Positions 55,062 to 64,000 of a DNA stretch of 64,000 nt are shown here, piece by piece. The DNA is from Wurfbainia villosa. Lineage: Eukaryota; Streptophyta; Magnoliopsida; Zingiberales; Zingiberaceae. A program made the translations under genes and the position numbers. Under the pieces are notes generated by a model. The model was not told the origin of the DNA, searched no databases, and saw only the letters and a list, made by a program, of their open reading frames with translations. Position 1 is the first letter of the stretch. Every line of letters starts with the position of its first letter. The stretch is taken from positions 26,925,255 to 26,989,254 of the forward strand of contig CM046008.1 of the NCBI GenBank assembly GCA_025175895.1, read 5' to 3'.

Positions 55062-56756
55062 TGTTGGTGCAATCGGCCCAGGTCATGATTGACCAGATTC
55101 GAGTTTGACTCGAGTAGTGTTTTGATGTTTGAGATCGATGTTTGACAATGTGTTGGGGAGATTGTTGGTGCAATCGACCCATGTCATGATTATCTATTTG
55201 ACAATGGTTTGATCATTGTTTGACTATATGGTTGACTTGGGGTTGACCATATGATGGAGAAGTCCAAGTGGAACACTTGGAAATGGGAAAGTCCAAGTCT
55301 TGAGTACTTGGCATAGGAAGTCCAAGCATGGGTCTTGGCAATGGGAAAGTCCAAGCTTGAGTCTTGGCATTTGAAAAGTCCAGCATTGGGTTGGCATGGA
55401 ATGTCCAAGGGTGTAGTCTTGGCCACGTAAGTCTAAGGGTGTAGTCTTGGCCACGTATGTCCAAGGTTGTAGTCTTGGCGGTGAAAGTCCAAGCCATGGG
55501 TACATGGCATTTGGGAAGTCCAAGGGTTGATATTGGTGGCGTAAAGTCCAAGGGTGGAGTCTTGGTAGCATAAGTAATGGTTGACGGCGTAAAGTCCAAG
55601 CGTTGTCTTGGAAGCGTAAGTCCAATGTGCCTGGGCGGTGTAGACACCGTTAGCATGACAATAGCCGATGGAAGCATCTGAAGGCTAGCATATGGATGAA
55701 CAAGTCATGGATGACTTAGAGGGATCCGATAGGCGTGGGGCTGATGGAGGTGGCTAGAAGGCTTAGGTCTAGGCTAAGGGTGGTCTAGCAAGTATGAGGG
55801 CATCATACTTGGTATTAAACCTCATGGTTGAGATTTGTCAGTCGACTAGGGTTATGGACCAGTCGACTGGTCAAGTGTTTTGACACTTGGCAGCCGAGTC
55901 GACACTCAGTAGCCGACTAGAATTATGACCAGTTGACTGTTGTGAATCGACTAGGGTTCGACTACGGTAAAATGGCCTAGCAGTTGACTACCTGAATTAG
56001 GCAGTCGACTGATGGCCTGAGCAGTCGACTGCCATGGATGGCAGTCAAATGTTGGTTGAGTTTACGAGCATAATATGCTCAGCAGCCGACTAGGCAGTCG
56101 GCTACGGCATTAGCAGTCGACTGTCAACTGATCCATTGGAGTTTTTCCGGCGTGGATCAAGACATTGTCTCACTACAATACTATTGGCAGTCGACTAGGG
56201 CCTTATGGCAGTCGATTGCCAAGTGCAAAATAAGCCTGTTGCAGGTTAAAAGGAGCTGCTCGTGGGAGATTTCGGCATTGGTTCTTGGAGTGGTTTCTTA
56301 AGGCGATTTGGAGGCGAAGTGCAGGCACATTTCATGGTCCTTCACACTCATTCAAGCAACCAACAAGCAAAGTGTTCAAAGCCCTAATTTGTAATGTTTT
56401 CTTTACATTTCAGTTGTATTTTGCTTGTATTTCTTTGTATTGCTTTTGTAATTGCTTGTAAGAGGTTTTCTCCACCTCCGGTGAGTCACCGAGAAGGAGG
56501 GTTGATTTGTGGTGTGTGTTTGTATCGCTAGGGCTCATTCAAGCCTAACCCACGGATTAGGAACCTTACGATTCTGAACCACGTTATATTTGGTGTTGTA
56601 GATTGTGTGCTTGTGTATTTTTGTTTGTTTTTCTTTTTATTATTCTATATTTCACTGTGTACTATCAATTATAGTCAAGTACAAACGAATTCCATCAAGC
56701 CAACAAAGATGCGCTATTCACCCCCCCCCCCCCTAGCGGGCCCATAGGTCCTAACA
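55062..56756 (+). mobile_element. Solo LTR K2
   Basis: 1695 bp, starts TGTTGGTGCAATCGGCC and ends GGTCCTAACA, flanked by CACTA on both sides (55057-55061 and 56757-56761). There is no primer binding site or interior, so it is a solo LTR. The first 14 bases recur at 55163 after GTTGGGGAGAT, an internal partial duplication. A poly-C run (about 56720-56733) lies close to the right end, as usual for this family. It stands opposite to K1, its host and relative. The CAGTCGACTG palindrome is repeated inside. Confidence 0.88.
55838..56220. repeat. CAGTCGACTG palindrome cluster
   Basis: Four exact copies (55860, 56002, 56022, 56114) and about ten one-to-two-base variants such as CAGTCGACTA, CAGTTGACTA and CAGCCGACTA, at irregular spacing. 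Confidence 0.85.
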
Positions 56757-56761
56757 CACTA

Positions 56762-58321
56762 AACCATCAAAATTAAGGTTAAAAGTTCAACCTTAAACTT
56801 TCATACACCTTAAAATTGATACACAACCTAAACAACTCTCCTAATTCATATCCAATGGATTTTCACCCTTTCCAATGCTCTCCAAAGCATATCCTAGGGT
56901 TATGAGCAGTTAGGGTAGCCTAACATAGCTGAAGCATGGTAAACATCCTTTTTTACCCGAAATCAATGTTGGCAGTCGACTCTTACAGTGACCAGTCGAC
57001 TGCCCTTCATGCCAGTCGACTGCCATCCATGACAGTCGACTGATTTTTGCAAATGCAGAAATCAAAATTTAAAAATGGATTTTCGAAATACATAAGTAAT
57101 TATATGTAGTTTGAAAAAAATAATGAAACTTTATACGTATAATACTTATAACAATCATGGGTGAAAAATATTTGAAAAATACAATACCCATTAAATAGTG
57201 AGTTTTACACAAAGTTCAAAACCATTGAAAAGTTCAATGTTTTGACCCTACTTTGTATCAACTCTATCAATGGTGATTGCTATCAAAAGATAGACTTCAC
57301 CAAGGTTTTCTAAAATATTTTTAAAATGATTTTGAAAACCTATATTGAATCATGATCAATGGGCTCTATACACATGACTTGCACATTAGCTTTCCCCATG
57401 ATCCACCCATGGTATAAGATGAGTTTAAGTTCATCTAGATGCAAAAACTATGCACCTTGAACTTAACTCATTTCCTAGCATCTCACATGTGTCTATGGTG
57501 TTTGAAAACACACACATGTCAATGTGATGTGAGATGTGGGTTTTGTTCATCCCAATCTAAATTCTCATGCATTTTTTAAGACAACACTACTTGATTCCCT
57601 TATACATGGGACTTCAAGTCATGTCAATTGTCCTTAAATCAATTTTAATTAATGTATGAATGATCATGGCATAAATGATAACATTAATAAGCATGTACCA
57701 ATAATCATCATGTCATGACATATAAATTAAATCTAGACACACATGACATTAAAGACAATAACCCTAAGCATGATCATGACATTTTATATGATAAAGATAA
57801 ATATGATGTCATGACATAGTATAAGGCAATCAAAGCATGACAAATAAGATATAAGGTATAACAATACCTAAATTTTAGTATTAATTGCAATTTGTTAGAA
57901 TTAAGTTCATTTTGCCATAATAACACTTATCTCCCAAGTGTGTCAAAAACCTAAAATGACACACTAAGACCTCTAGACCTAATTTGTGCCAATTTGATCA
58001 AATTTTCAAACTTCTTAAATGATATTGGCACATCCTAAAATCCTTTAGGATATATGATCAAACTTATTTCTAAGGTACCCATAACCTTGAAAGTGACCTA
58101 AAGTGTCACCTTTATCATTGTTAGGTTACCTACCCATTCATTTAAAGTTGGCACAACCTAACCCATTTAGCATGAATTGATCACACTCCTAGGAACCCAA
58201 AACCTATTTGAGCTCCTTGGGTATACTAGGTATTCCTTAGGGATAACTTCCCTAGATAACCTCCTAATGACCCTTCTAGGCTTAGTAGCCTTGGTCATTT
58301 GGGTCTTATCATGGCTAACTT
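56762..58321 (-). other. K1 interior (second piece), no coding seen
   Basis: AT-rich, no frame above background. It has three exact CAGTCGACTG copies (56993, 57013, 57033) and one variant at 56973, like the K2 LTR. Otherwise nothing recognised; it ends where the G LTR starts. Confidence 0.45.
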
Positions 58322-60117
58322 GTTAGACTCTCCAAGCCGCAAAAACCGCTTTTTACATTGCGAAAACCTCGGAAGTCGACCACGGATCCGTGCGAAGATA
58401 AATAAAATAAAATTCATGTACATGTTTATCTACACTAGATCTACCTTAGATCTACATGGGAAGAGTGTTACCCTTGTAGCGATGCCCTTTGCTTATCCCG
58501 CTCGTCCAAAAGACTGTCGGATCTCATAGAGTGTCAAGTGTACACTCCTCTACACGTATCCACACAGACAAAAGGTGGAGAAAAGCACTTAGAGTGTGCT
58601 AGAACCCTTAAGAGGTTTCGGCCATGGATGAGAGGGAGAGAAGAAGAAGGGAGGAGGAAGAAGAAGAAGTTAATTCTCCACTTAATCATTTGGCCGGCCA
58701 CATTAAGGAAGGTTAAATACATCCATGTAATACCAAGAGTCATGGCTCTTGGTCTTCCTCATGAGGTGGCACACCATGATGTGTCCATGATGATGTGGAA
58801 CACCATCATTGGTCGGCCCCTTTGCCAAGTCACCATGAAGTAGCATTTGGTCAAGTCAAACTTGACACTTCATCTTCCCTCTCAAGTCAAGTCAAACTTG
58901 ACCTCTTATCTCCCATGGTTGATCAAATCCAACCTTTTATTCAAGTCAATTTAATTTAATGAATCTCTATTCATTAGTTTAAATTGACTCAATGAATCAA
59001 ATCTAAATTAGACTCATTCAACACTTGAATCGAATTGAGTCTAACTCAATTAGTCTAATTATGATTACTCTTAATCCAATTTGGTTCATCACATAAACCT
59101 AATCATCTTGGTCTGTCATATGAACCTAATATCCATCTAATTGCCCATTGTGTGTGACCTTATAGGTTCTTGTAACATTGGCAATGCTCCTAAACTGATT
59201 TAAAAACATACGCAATGAGTGGTATCTAGCAACACATCATTGCTACCCAAGTTACAAGAATGTTGAGATCCAACATCACCTTTGTGACTACTAATTGTGA
59301 CTCTTACAATATGTGACAATGTCCCTCTATCCTTGACATCTAGATTGATCATTTGAGGCATAGACCGTGTCATCCTCTGTACAATCTATATCTTGAACTC
59401 CAAGTAGACTCACTCTAATCAAATGAGCTCAATATCTCATGTTGACTCATTTGAGTATGGTCATGCACTTAGTGGTCTCACTCTATCAAGAATCATGATA
59501 TCACTCCCGTCATATAGGAGGGATAGATCCCATCTACATCACTCATATCCCTTCGCATAATTTGTTACATACCCAGTAATCGCCATTATAGTCCACCCAT
59601 TTACGGGTGACGTTTGACGAAGTCAAAGTATGCAACTTCTTATGTAGGAAACCATGGTGACTTCATGTCCAAGGACTAATAGTCATACTAATAGTCACAT
59701 GAGAAAGTATATGACACTCATATAACGATCCATGATACTTTCTCATTGTGGGTCATTTAGTATACATTCTCCAATGCATACCCATGTGTCAACTTGATAT
59801 CTCATATCCATGACTTGTGAGATCAAGTCATTGAGTTGACCTACATGCTAGTCTCTTCGCATTAATATTGTCCCTGAATAATACTTTATTAGGAATGATT
59901 AAGAGTAGTATTCTCTATATCATCTCATTATCGATTCAACCAATTGATTGATATAGATAAGAACCTTCTACTCAAGGACGCTATTATACTTAGTTATTTG
60001 TCACCAATACAAGTATAATAACCATAAAGAAATTTCTTTATAAATATATATAGGAATATGATACAACAAGTCCATACAACAATCATCACATGATCAGCTC
60101 TAGGGCTTTCACTAATA
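58322..60117 (-). repeat. G 3' LTR
   Basis: About 1.8 kb, TGTTAGACTCTCC...TTTCACTAATA (terminal ACA changed to ATA). Matches solo LTR F (27775-29606). The core inverted repeat is present: CATGAGAAAGTAT (59698-59710) and ATACTTTCTCAT (59735-59746). The start may be off by one base. Confidence 0.92.
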
Positions 60118-60130
60118 ATCTCCCACTAGC
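60118..60130 (-). promoter_or_regulatory. G polypurine tract
   Basis: The element strand reads GCTAGTGGGAGAT, the same as A and D, directly before the LTR. Confidence 0.75.
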
Positions 60131-60640
60131 ACTAGTGTCAATCACTGTAGTATCTAATACCCAATGACCTAGTGGGACCATCATGCTTTTTTTGTGCCAA
60201 AGCCTTGGTCAAGGGATCTGCGATGTTAGCCTCTGTGGGTACTCTGTAAATCTTCAAATCTCCTCTATCGATAATCTCTCGAATGAGATGGAAGTGTCAT
60301 AGTATGTATTTGGTCCGCTGGTGTGAGCGAGGTTGCTTAGCCTGTGCAATCGGTCCATTGTTGTCACAATAGAGCTCTATAGGATCTGCTATGCTAGGAA
60401 CCACCCCAAGCTCAATAATGAACTTGCGGATCCAAATTGTCTCCTTTGCTGCCTCTGATGCAGCAATATACTCGACCTCGGTTGTAGAATCAGCAATTAT
60501 GTCCGGCTTCAAACTCTTTCAGCTCACAGCGCCACCCTTCAAGAAAAACACGAACCCTGACTGCGATCTGTAATTATCTTGGTCAGTTTGGAAGCTGACA
60601 TCAATGTAACCCTTTACAGCTAGTTCCCTATCGCCTCCAA
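60131..60640 (-). pseudogene. G RNase H remnant
   Basis: Frame 60297-60512 reads DSTTEVEYIAASEAAKETIW, IRKFIIELGVVPSIADPIEL, YCDNNGPIAQAKQPRSHQR: a good copia RNase H with the acidic residues in place. It is cleaner than A1 or A2 in the AAKEtIWIRKF block, so it shows what those copies lost. The N-terminal FFLKGGA part (60530-60580) is in another frame after a small lesion. Confidence 0.88.
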
Positions 60641-61291
60641 ATATCAAGAAATATTCTTTAGTCATTCTTAAGTACTTAAGAATATTCTTGACCGCTACCT
60701 AGTGATGCTCACCGAGATCTGACTGGTATCTGCTCATCATGCTCAAAGCATACAAGACATTAGGATGAGTACATAGTATGGCGTACATGATAGATCATAT
60801 GGCAGATGCATAAGGGATCTTATCCATGCGGTCTCTCTCCTCTCTAGAAGAGGGACTTTGAGTCTTCGAAAGATTCACACCATGTGACATCGGCAGAAAT
60901 CCCTTATTGGAATTCTACATGGAAAACCGTAGTAATACCGTGTCAATATATGTATCTAACTTAGGCCAAACAATCTCTTAGATCTATCTCTATAGATCTT
61001 GATACCTAGAATATAGGCTGCTTCACCTAAGTCCTTCATTGAAAAATAATTCTCCAGCCAAGTCTTCACAGATTGTAGTAAAGGGATGTCATTCCCAATG
61101 AGTAGTATGTCATCCACATACAATACAAGGAAGACAACTGTATTCCCATTAACCCTCTTGTAGACACAGGGTTCATCTTCATTTTTGATGAAACCAAACT
61201 GTTTGATTGCATCATCGAATCGAAGATTCCAGCTCCGAGAAGCTTGTTTTAGCCCATAAATTGACCTTTACAGCTTGCATACTTTGCCAGT
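60641..61291 (-). pseudogene. G reverse transcriptase, C-terminal part
   Basis: Minus-strand blocks: the TNVLYALSMMSRYQSDLGE region (60720-60780), LSRSSKTQSPSSREERDRMD (60825-60880), YILGIKIYRDRSK (60970-61015), LVLYVDDILLIGND (YVDD near 61110), EDEPCVYKRVNGNTVVFL (61130-61190) and SRSWNLRFDDAIKQFGFIK (61190-61245). Several stops. H entered just after the LQ.SIYGLKQ block, target CCAGT. Confidence 0.85.
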
Positions 61292-62551
61292 TGTTGGCAA
61301 TGTGCTATATCTCGGAATGCTCATAGGCTCCCATGTCCCCGGATTAAAATTTTCACTAATGAAAACTAATCCGGATGGGATGAGTTTCCTAAGCACAACC
61401 AATTCGTCGTCGTGCTAACGACTTGAGCGATCGCTTGAACAAACTAGTTGTTCAAGCAACACAACTCTTCTAGTCGGTTAGCCGCGGAAGAGACGACAGA
61501 CGGATCGCCGATTTTTGTGTTTCTTATCGGGGTCCATGATTATACAAATACATGCAAATGCAAACTAGTATAATCAACATATACTAACATAATGAACATA
61601 AGCTAGCATATCAAATAAGAACAAGAAAAGAACAATAATAAAAGTTGTGAAACTTTTATACCTCTTGATCTTCTATCGTATGTCCTAACCTCCTTGTAGA
61701 CTTCGTGTGGGCGAAGATCCTCCACAAGTTGAAGCTTCCTAGATCTTCTTCAATCCAAAGAATGAAGAACTCTCTTTCCCTTCTTGCTTGAGCCAACCAC
61801 CAATCCACAAAGGATTGATGCCGCCGGCCCCAAGAATAGAGAGAATAATATGGAAACAACCAGGGAACTGAACTAGGGACAAACCCTAGTTTTGGTGCCG
61901 CCGGCCAAGATGGAGTGAATAGGAGAAAAGGAATATGTTGGGCCCCGGCCACGGTGGAGGGAATAGAGGAAGGAGTCGGCCACACCCTAGGAAGAAGAAG
62001 ACCTCCTCTCCTATAGTTGCCGCCCAACTTCCTTGCAATCCCTAAATTCCTAAGGAGAGGAAACCCTAATTAGGGTTTCTCCTTAGGCTTTCTTGCCGCC
62101 CAAACATGGTGGAGAGAAGATATCTAGGAGCTAGCCACCTCCAAGGAAGAAGACAAACTCCTCCACAAGTGGCCGCCCAACCTTCATTCCCATCCATGGC
62201 CGCCCATGCAAAGGAGCCAAAACCCTAATCAAATTAGGGTTTCCTCCATAGGGTTCCTTGCCGCCCAAGCATGGTGGAGAGAAGAGATCTAGGAGCTAGC
62301 CACCTCCATGGAAGAAGACAAGCTCCTCCATAGGTTGCCGCCCACTCTTCTTCCTCACCTTGGCCGCCCAACCAAAAAGAGCCAAACCCTAATTAGGGTT
62401 TCCTCCTAGGGTTGCTTGCCTCCCAAGCAATTGGAGGCTAAACCCTAATCTCCTTAGCATCCATCATCCAACCTCTAAAACTTGTGCCGCCCAACCCATA
62501 GCCACCATTTTATAGAGTTAGGGTTTAGGCCTTGGTTTAATCTCCACCGTC

Positions 62552-62761
62552 GGTTCTAGGGTTTTAATCTCAACCGTCGGATCTAGAGATTTAATCTCAA
62601 CCGTCGGTTCTAGGGTTTTAATCCCAACCGTCGGATCTAGAGATTTAATCTCTACCGTCGGTTCTAGGAATTTAATCCCAACCGTCGGATCTAGAGATTT
62701 AATCTCCACCGTCGGTTCTAGGAATTTAATCCCAACCGTCGGATCTAGAGATTTATTTTCC
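62552..62761 (-). repeat. 27-bp minisatellite with 54-bp higher-order unit (H LTR)
   Basis: About eight units of 27 bp. They alternate between a GGTTCTAGG type and a GGATCTAGAG type, so the true period is 54 bp. All end in ACCGTC. The shadow reading LDPTVEIK-repeat on the minus strand is a by-product of the 27-bp (in-frame) period. Confidence 0.92.
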
Positions 62762-62995
62762 ATTATTTGATCTAGACTTCATGAGGTTTATATTAGGCTA
62801 CGATAGGGACCATGAGGAGGAGTTGGGTCTTGGCCACCCGATGGATCGGAACCACACAAACTTGATCCATCAATGATGTTCCATTCCACTAGAGGATCAT
62901 CATCGAACTACCTCACCAACCCCCATAAATTAATAGGGGCTCCATATATTATTTGTACATCCATCTCCCCGTGTTTAAGATATCGAATGTCCGTC

Positions 62996-63026
62996 AATTA
63001 ATTGATTTACTGACCATCAATTAATT
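62996..63026 (-). promoter_or_regulatory. AT-rich hairpin in H LTR
   Basis: AATTAATTGAT and ATCAATTAATT around the loop TTACTGACC. The same loop is used in B LTRs, with matching changes in both arms. Confidence 0.6.
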
Positions 63027-63689
63027 AACATCTAACTCCTCGAGTAGTACCACTCAACCTTATCATCATGTTGACTAAGTCAACCTGCAGGGTTTACATG
63101 ATGAACCTTATGAGCTCCTCAAGGGGACATCATTAACCTAATACATAGGACACGGATTCCTCCTATAATCAACGGCACACCATGTAAATAATATCATTTC
63201 CCAACTTACCGGCCATATTGATTTAATCCATAGAAATCTCACCCTCTGGTAAATCAAAGAAATAAATATTAAGTACATGTGCCCGTTATTATATCGGGAT
63301 TAAGAGCATGTACAACATAATATCCGAGGTCCGATTCAATTATGCAGTCAGCAATAAATTGAATCACCTTTATGTCGGTCCTGCTCAATACACCTAAGTG
63401 TACTAGTGTAACTCTATGTTCAAGATAAAACAATACCAAGCTACACTACAACCATGCCAATGGTTTGTCCAAAACCATCTTGGTTGTGAGCCTCTACTTA
63501 TATTCTACAAGGGACGATAACATGATCTTCCGTGCACACCAGCACCATGTTATCTACAATGTAAAATATTAGACAATATGCACACATATAAATATAACGC
63601 AAACAATGATCATGTGATTCTTATTTCAAAATAAAGATGTTCATACAAAAGATAGACTTTTCAATATACATCCCAACAATCTCCCACTT

Positions 63690-64000
63690 ATACTAAAAGA
63701 CTATGCTGTCCTCAAACTGCCATACATCTGATTCCCCTTCCCTCCACTTGCCTATCAAAGCTCTATAAGGGCCTTAGTGAAAAGGGTCTACCAGGTCATC
63801 CTCTGATGCAATCTAGGCGACAGCAACTTCTACCTCCTTTACGATTTCTCGTATCAGGTGGTACTTGCACTCTATGTGTTTACTAGCCTTATGGGCTCGT
63901 GGTTCCTTCGAGTTTGCAACTGCACCATTATTATCACAATTAATTGTGATAGTTCTGGGCAAACCAGGAATCACATCCAAGTCCATCAGGAAGTTCCTTT
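63690..64000 (-). pseudogene. H RNase H remnant (partial)
   Basis: The minus-strand reading matches B1/B2 RNase H: a YCDNNGAVANSKEPRAHKAS-like block (63880-63950) and a FLMDLDVIPGLPRT-like start at the window edge. A few indels (63750-63830) break the C-terminus. Continues outside. Confidence 0.82.

Larger units (their letters stand above)
54155..58321 (-). mobile_element. SIRE/Maximus-like copia fragment K1
   Basis: The left part is an LTR start read on the minus strand (TGTTGGTGTAATCGGC... from 54647 leftward), next to a polypurine complement (54648-54661) and the string CTCCCCCTTTTTGAC (54756-54770), a hallmark of the 3' interior of SIRE/Maximus elements. The interior continues after solo LTR K2 at 56762 and runs without recognisable coding to about 58321, where G begins. 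Only the 3' end of the element is present. The lineage call rests on those motifs and on the LTR start. Confidence 0.6.
58322..61291 (-). mobile_element. Copia element G (truncated by H)
   Basis: 3' LTR 58322-60117, polypurine complement, then RNase H and part of RT on the minus strand, cut at 61291 by insertion of H. The LTR is of the F type, whereas the interior is closely related to A and D. Gag, protease, integrase and the 5' LTR must lie beyond H, outside the window. Confidence 0.9.
61292..63678 (-). repeat. H 3' LTR
   Basis: TGTTGGCAAT...CATCCCAACA. The right 1.1 kb aligns with B LTRs. A minus-strand TATA box lies at 62508-62515 (CTATAAAA). A minisatellite and an AT-rich hairpin follow. 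The left 1.2 kb (R-U5) holds repeated CTAGCCACCTCC...GAAGAAGAC and TTGCCGCCCA modules (62040-62480). Confidence 0.9.
61292..64000 (-). mobile_element. B-related copia element H (runs out of window)
   Basis: Left (3') LTR 61292-63678, polypurine complement ATCTCCCACTT, then RNase H on the minus strand to the window end. It inserted into the RT of G. The inferred target duplication is CCAGT (61287-61291); the other copy is outside. The LTR (2387 bp) is about 500 bp longer than in B1/B2, with extra GA-rich and CCGCCCA-rich sequence. Confidence 0.9.

Noticed and set aside
56718..56735. Poly-C run as a sequencing artefact
   Set aside because: A C-run just before the LTR end is usual for SIRE/Maximus-like LTRs; only its exact length is doubtful.
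62552..62761. CRISPR-like array
   Set aside because: Units are contiguous with no unique spacers, in a plant retrotransposon LTR.
62518..62763. Minus-strand repeat protein (LDPTVEIK repeats), also at 38697-38885
   Set aside because: A 27-bp minisatellite in an LTR is read in frame by chance because 27 is a multiple of three.
1..64000. Plant pararetrovirus (caulimovirid) or envelope-bearing element
   Set aside because: Every RT reading is of the copia type with integrase upstream; no movement protein, coat or envelope-like frame was seen.

Overview
The window is plant nuclear DNA that consists almost entirely of LTR retrotransposons stacked inside one another. I found no convincing host gene, tRNA, rRNA or CRISPR array. 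Evidence for a plant: Ty1/copia polyproteins in the order gag - protease - integrase - reverse transcriptase - RNase H, primer binding sites matching the plant initiator-methionine tRNA (TGGTATCAGAGCC), LTRs of 1.8-2.4 kb, and a hAT-type MITE. A repeat-rich flowering plant, perhaps a monocot, is likely; the species cannot be read from the sequence. Family letters below (A, B, C, D, E, F/G, H, J, K) are local labels.

Left part (1-9.7 kb): copia element A1 (minus strand, 1-8456, its left 400 bp outside the window) sits inside an LTR of family B (remainder 8457-9176). Next come a gypsy-like LTR tail (J1, 9177-9374) and the 3' LTR remnant of an old copia element E (to 9677).

Central nest (9.7-42.9 kb): E is split by B2 (9783-39796, TSD TCGCT). 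B2 contains two insertions: a complete sister element B1 (12214-20645, TSD CTCAG) and a solo LTR C (23685-36636, TSD GTAAC). C is split by a full-length copia element A2 (24376-35104, TSD AGAAG), whose gag holds a solo LTR F (27775-29606, TSD AAAAC). That is five layers, each resolved by exact 5-bp target-site duplications. E resumes at 39797 and fades near 42850.

Right part (42.9-64 kb): after about 400 bp of unassigned DNA comes copia element D (43262-52950, plus strand, TSD CCTGC/CCTAC). Its reverse transcriptase is cut by a 658-bp hAT MITE with an 8-bp TSD. A gypsy-like LTR (J2, to 54154) follows, then a SIRE/Maximus-like minus-strand element K1 that received a solo LTR (K2, 55062-56756, TSD CACTA) of its own family in opposite orientation. 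G (58322-61291, minus) has F-type LTRs and an A-like interior and is cut by H (61292 onward, B-like, leaving the window).

All coding regions are decayed. The best preserved is the A2 polyprotein, with a 598-codon open stretch at 30208-32004. The most interesting signals are structural: an inverted repeat in the LTR core shared by families A and F/G with a compensatory base change, a second such hairpin in B/H LTRs, hairpins in the untranslated leaders, expandable minisatellites inside LTRs, and two identical lesions at homologous places in gag of three separate elements.
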